Source: Paracoccaceae bacterium (GTDB lineage: Bacteria; Pseudomonadota; Alphaproteobacteria; Rhodobacterales; Rhodobacteraceae). From it: a stretch of DNA of 6,646 bases. The DNA is taken from positions 1 to 6,646 of the forward strand of contig WTIQ01000309.1 in the NCBI GenBank assembly GCA_011525185.1, read 5' to 3'. Each line of letters starts with the position of its first letter. Positions within the stretch are counted from its first letter, which is position 1. Below, piece after piece: positions 6,567 through 6,646 of this stretch. Under the pieces are notes generated by a model. That model made no database searches. It had not been told where the DNA came from and saw nothing but the letters and a program-made list of their open reading frames with translations. Made by a program: the position numbers and the translations under genes.

Positions 6567-6646
6567 GATTTAGCGCGTGTGTTTTTTCCTCTTTTTCCCG
6601 CGCTGAATGCAGATGGTTTTTCGATGGCGGTGTAGTCTCAACTTCT
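6563..6646 (+). CDS. Start of an unidentified ORF running off the right edge
   Basis: The ATG at 6563 overlaps the TGA of the 16-codon ORF, and the frame stays open for 28 codons to the last base. The visible product begins MRFSACVFSSFSRAECRWFF and is rich in Phe, Ser, Arg and Cys, then continues DGGVVSTS. It has no ribosome binding site of its own, so translation would depend on coupling to the upstream micro-ORF. I do not recognise it firmly. The Arg/Cys/Phe-rich start recalls short proteins of satellite prophages (Ash-like), but that is an impression from memory only. Twenty-eight open codons can also occur by chance. Confidence 0.3.
   Translation, partial: MRFSACVFSSFSRAECRWFFDGGVVSTS
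6568..6608 (+). repeat. Inverted repeat forming a hairpin with a pyrimidine-rich loop
   Basis: ATTTAGCGCG (6568-6577) can pair with CGCGCTGAAT (6599-6608), ten pairs with one G-U wobble in RNA. The 21-base loop consists almost only of T and C apart from two G residues near its left end. It lies at the very start of the edge ORF, so in mRNA it could affect ribosome entry. It is not followed by a T-run and is not a terminator. Confidence 0.5.

Noticed and set aside
6425..6638. Leftward frame open for about 70 codons across the right-edge terminator
   Set aside because: The frame passes straight through the terminator hairpin and T-run, has no supported start and gives a basic product with no recognisable motif.
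1..6646. CRISPR array, tRNA or rRNA genes, and insertion sequence
   Set aside because: No regularly spaced repeats, no cloverleaf or rRNA-like sequence, and no transposase or terminal inverted repeats were found on reading both strands.

Overview
The window reads as a chromosomal segment of a moderately AT-rich Gram-negative bacterium, most plausibly a marine-type alphaproteobacterium. This is inference from the TRAP-transporter operon style and protein family content; no rRNA or other taxonomic marker is present. There are six convincing genes, one convincing small gene of 58 codons, and a right-hand edge of about 310 bp with a different character.

Left part (1-1569). A GntR-family regulator with a UTRA ligand-binding domain is cut off by the left edge. 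It ends one base from the stop codon of a convergent gene for an isocitrate lyase/PEP mutase superfamily enzyme that keeps the lyase KKCGH motif. Between that lyase gene and the next, divergent gene lies a perfect 30-bp palindrome (1497-1526). Its two ends carry outward-facing TTGAC sequences, so one operator could control both directions.

Middle (1570-6331). The rightward genes are tightly arranged: an Asp/Glu racemase-fold protein of the maleate isomerase/arylmalonate decarboxylase type, a TAXI-type TRAP solute receptor, a fused TRAP permease, a 58-residue two-helix membrane protein, and a metallo-beta-lactamase-fold hydrolase. Spacing is short apart from about 70 bp before the small gene, so this looks like one operon.

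Taken together, the genes suggest uptake and breakdown of a small carboxylic acid. The TRAP system imports it, the hydrolase may open an ester or lactone, the racemase-fold enzyme may isomerise or decarboxylate it, and the lyase may split a 2-hydroxydicarboxylate-type intermediate into two small acids. The substrate cannot be read from the sequence, and this exact combination does not match a pathway I can name.

Right edge (6332-6646). No ordinary gene is visible. There is an intrinsic terminator facing left, a 16-codon micro-ORF with a strong Shine-Dalgarno sequence, a second ORF that overlaps its stop codon (ATGA) and runs off the window, and a long hairpin at the start of that second ORF. 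This looks like the start of a separate module, possibly of mobile-element origin, or an assembly junction.
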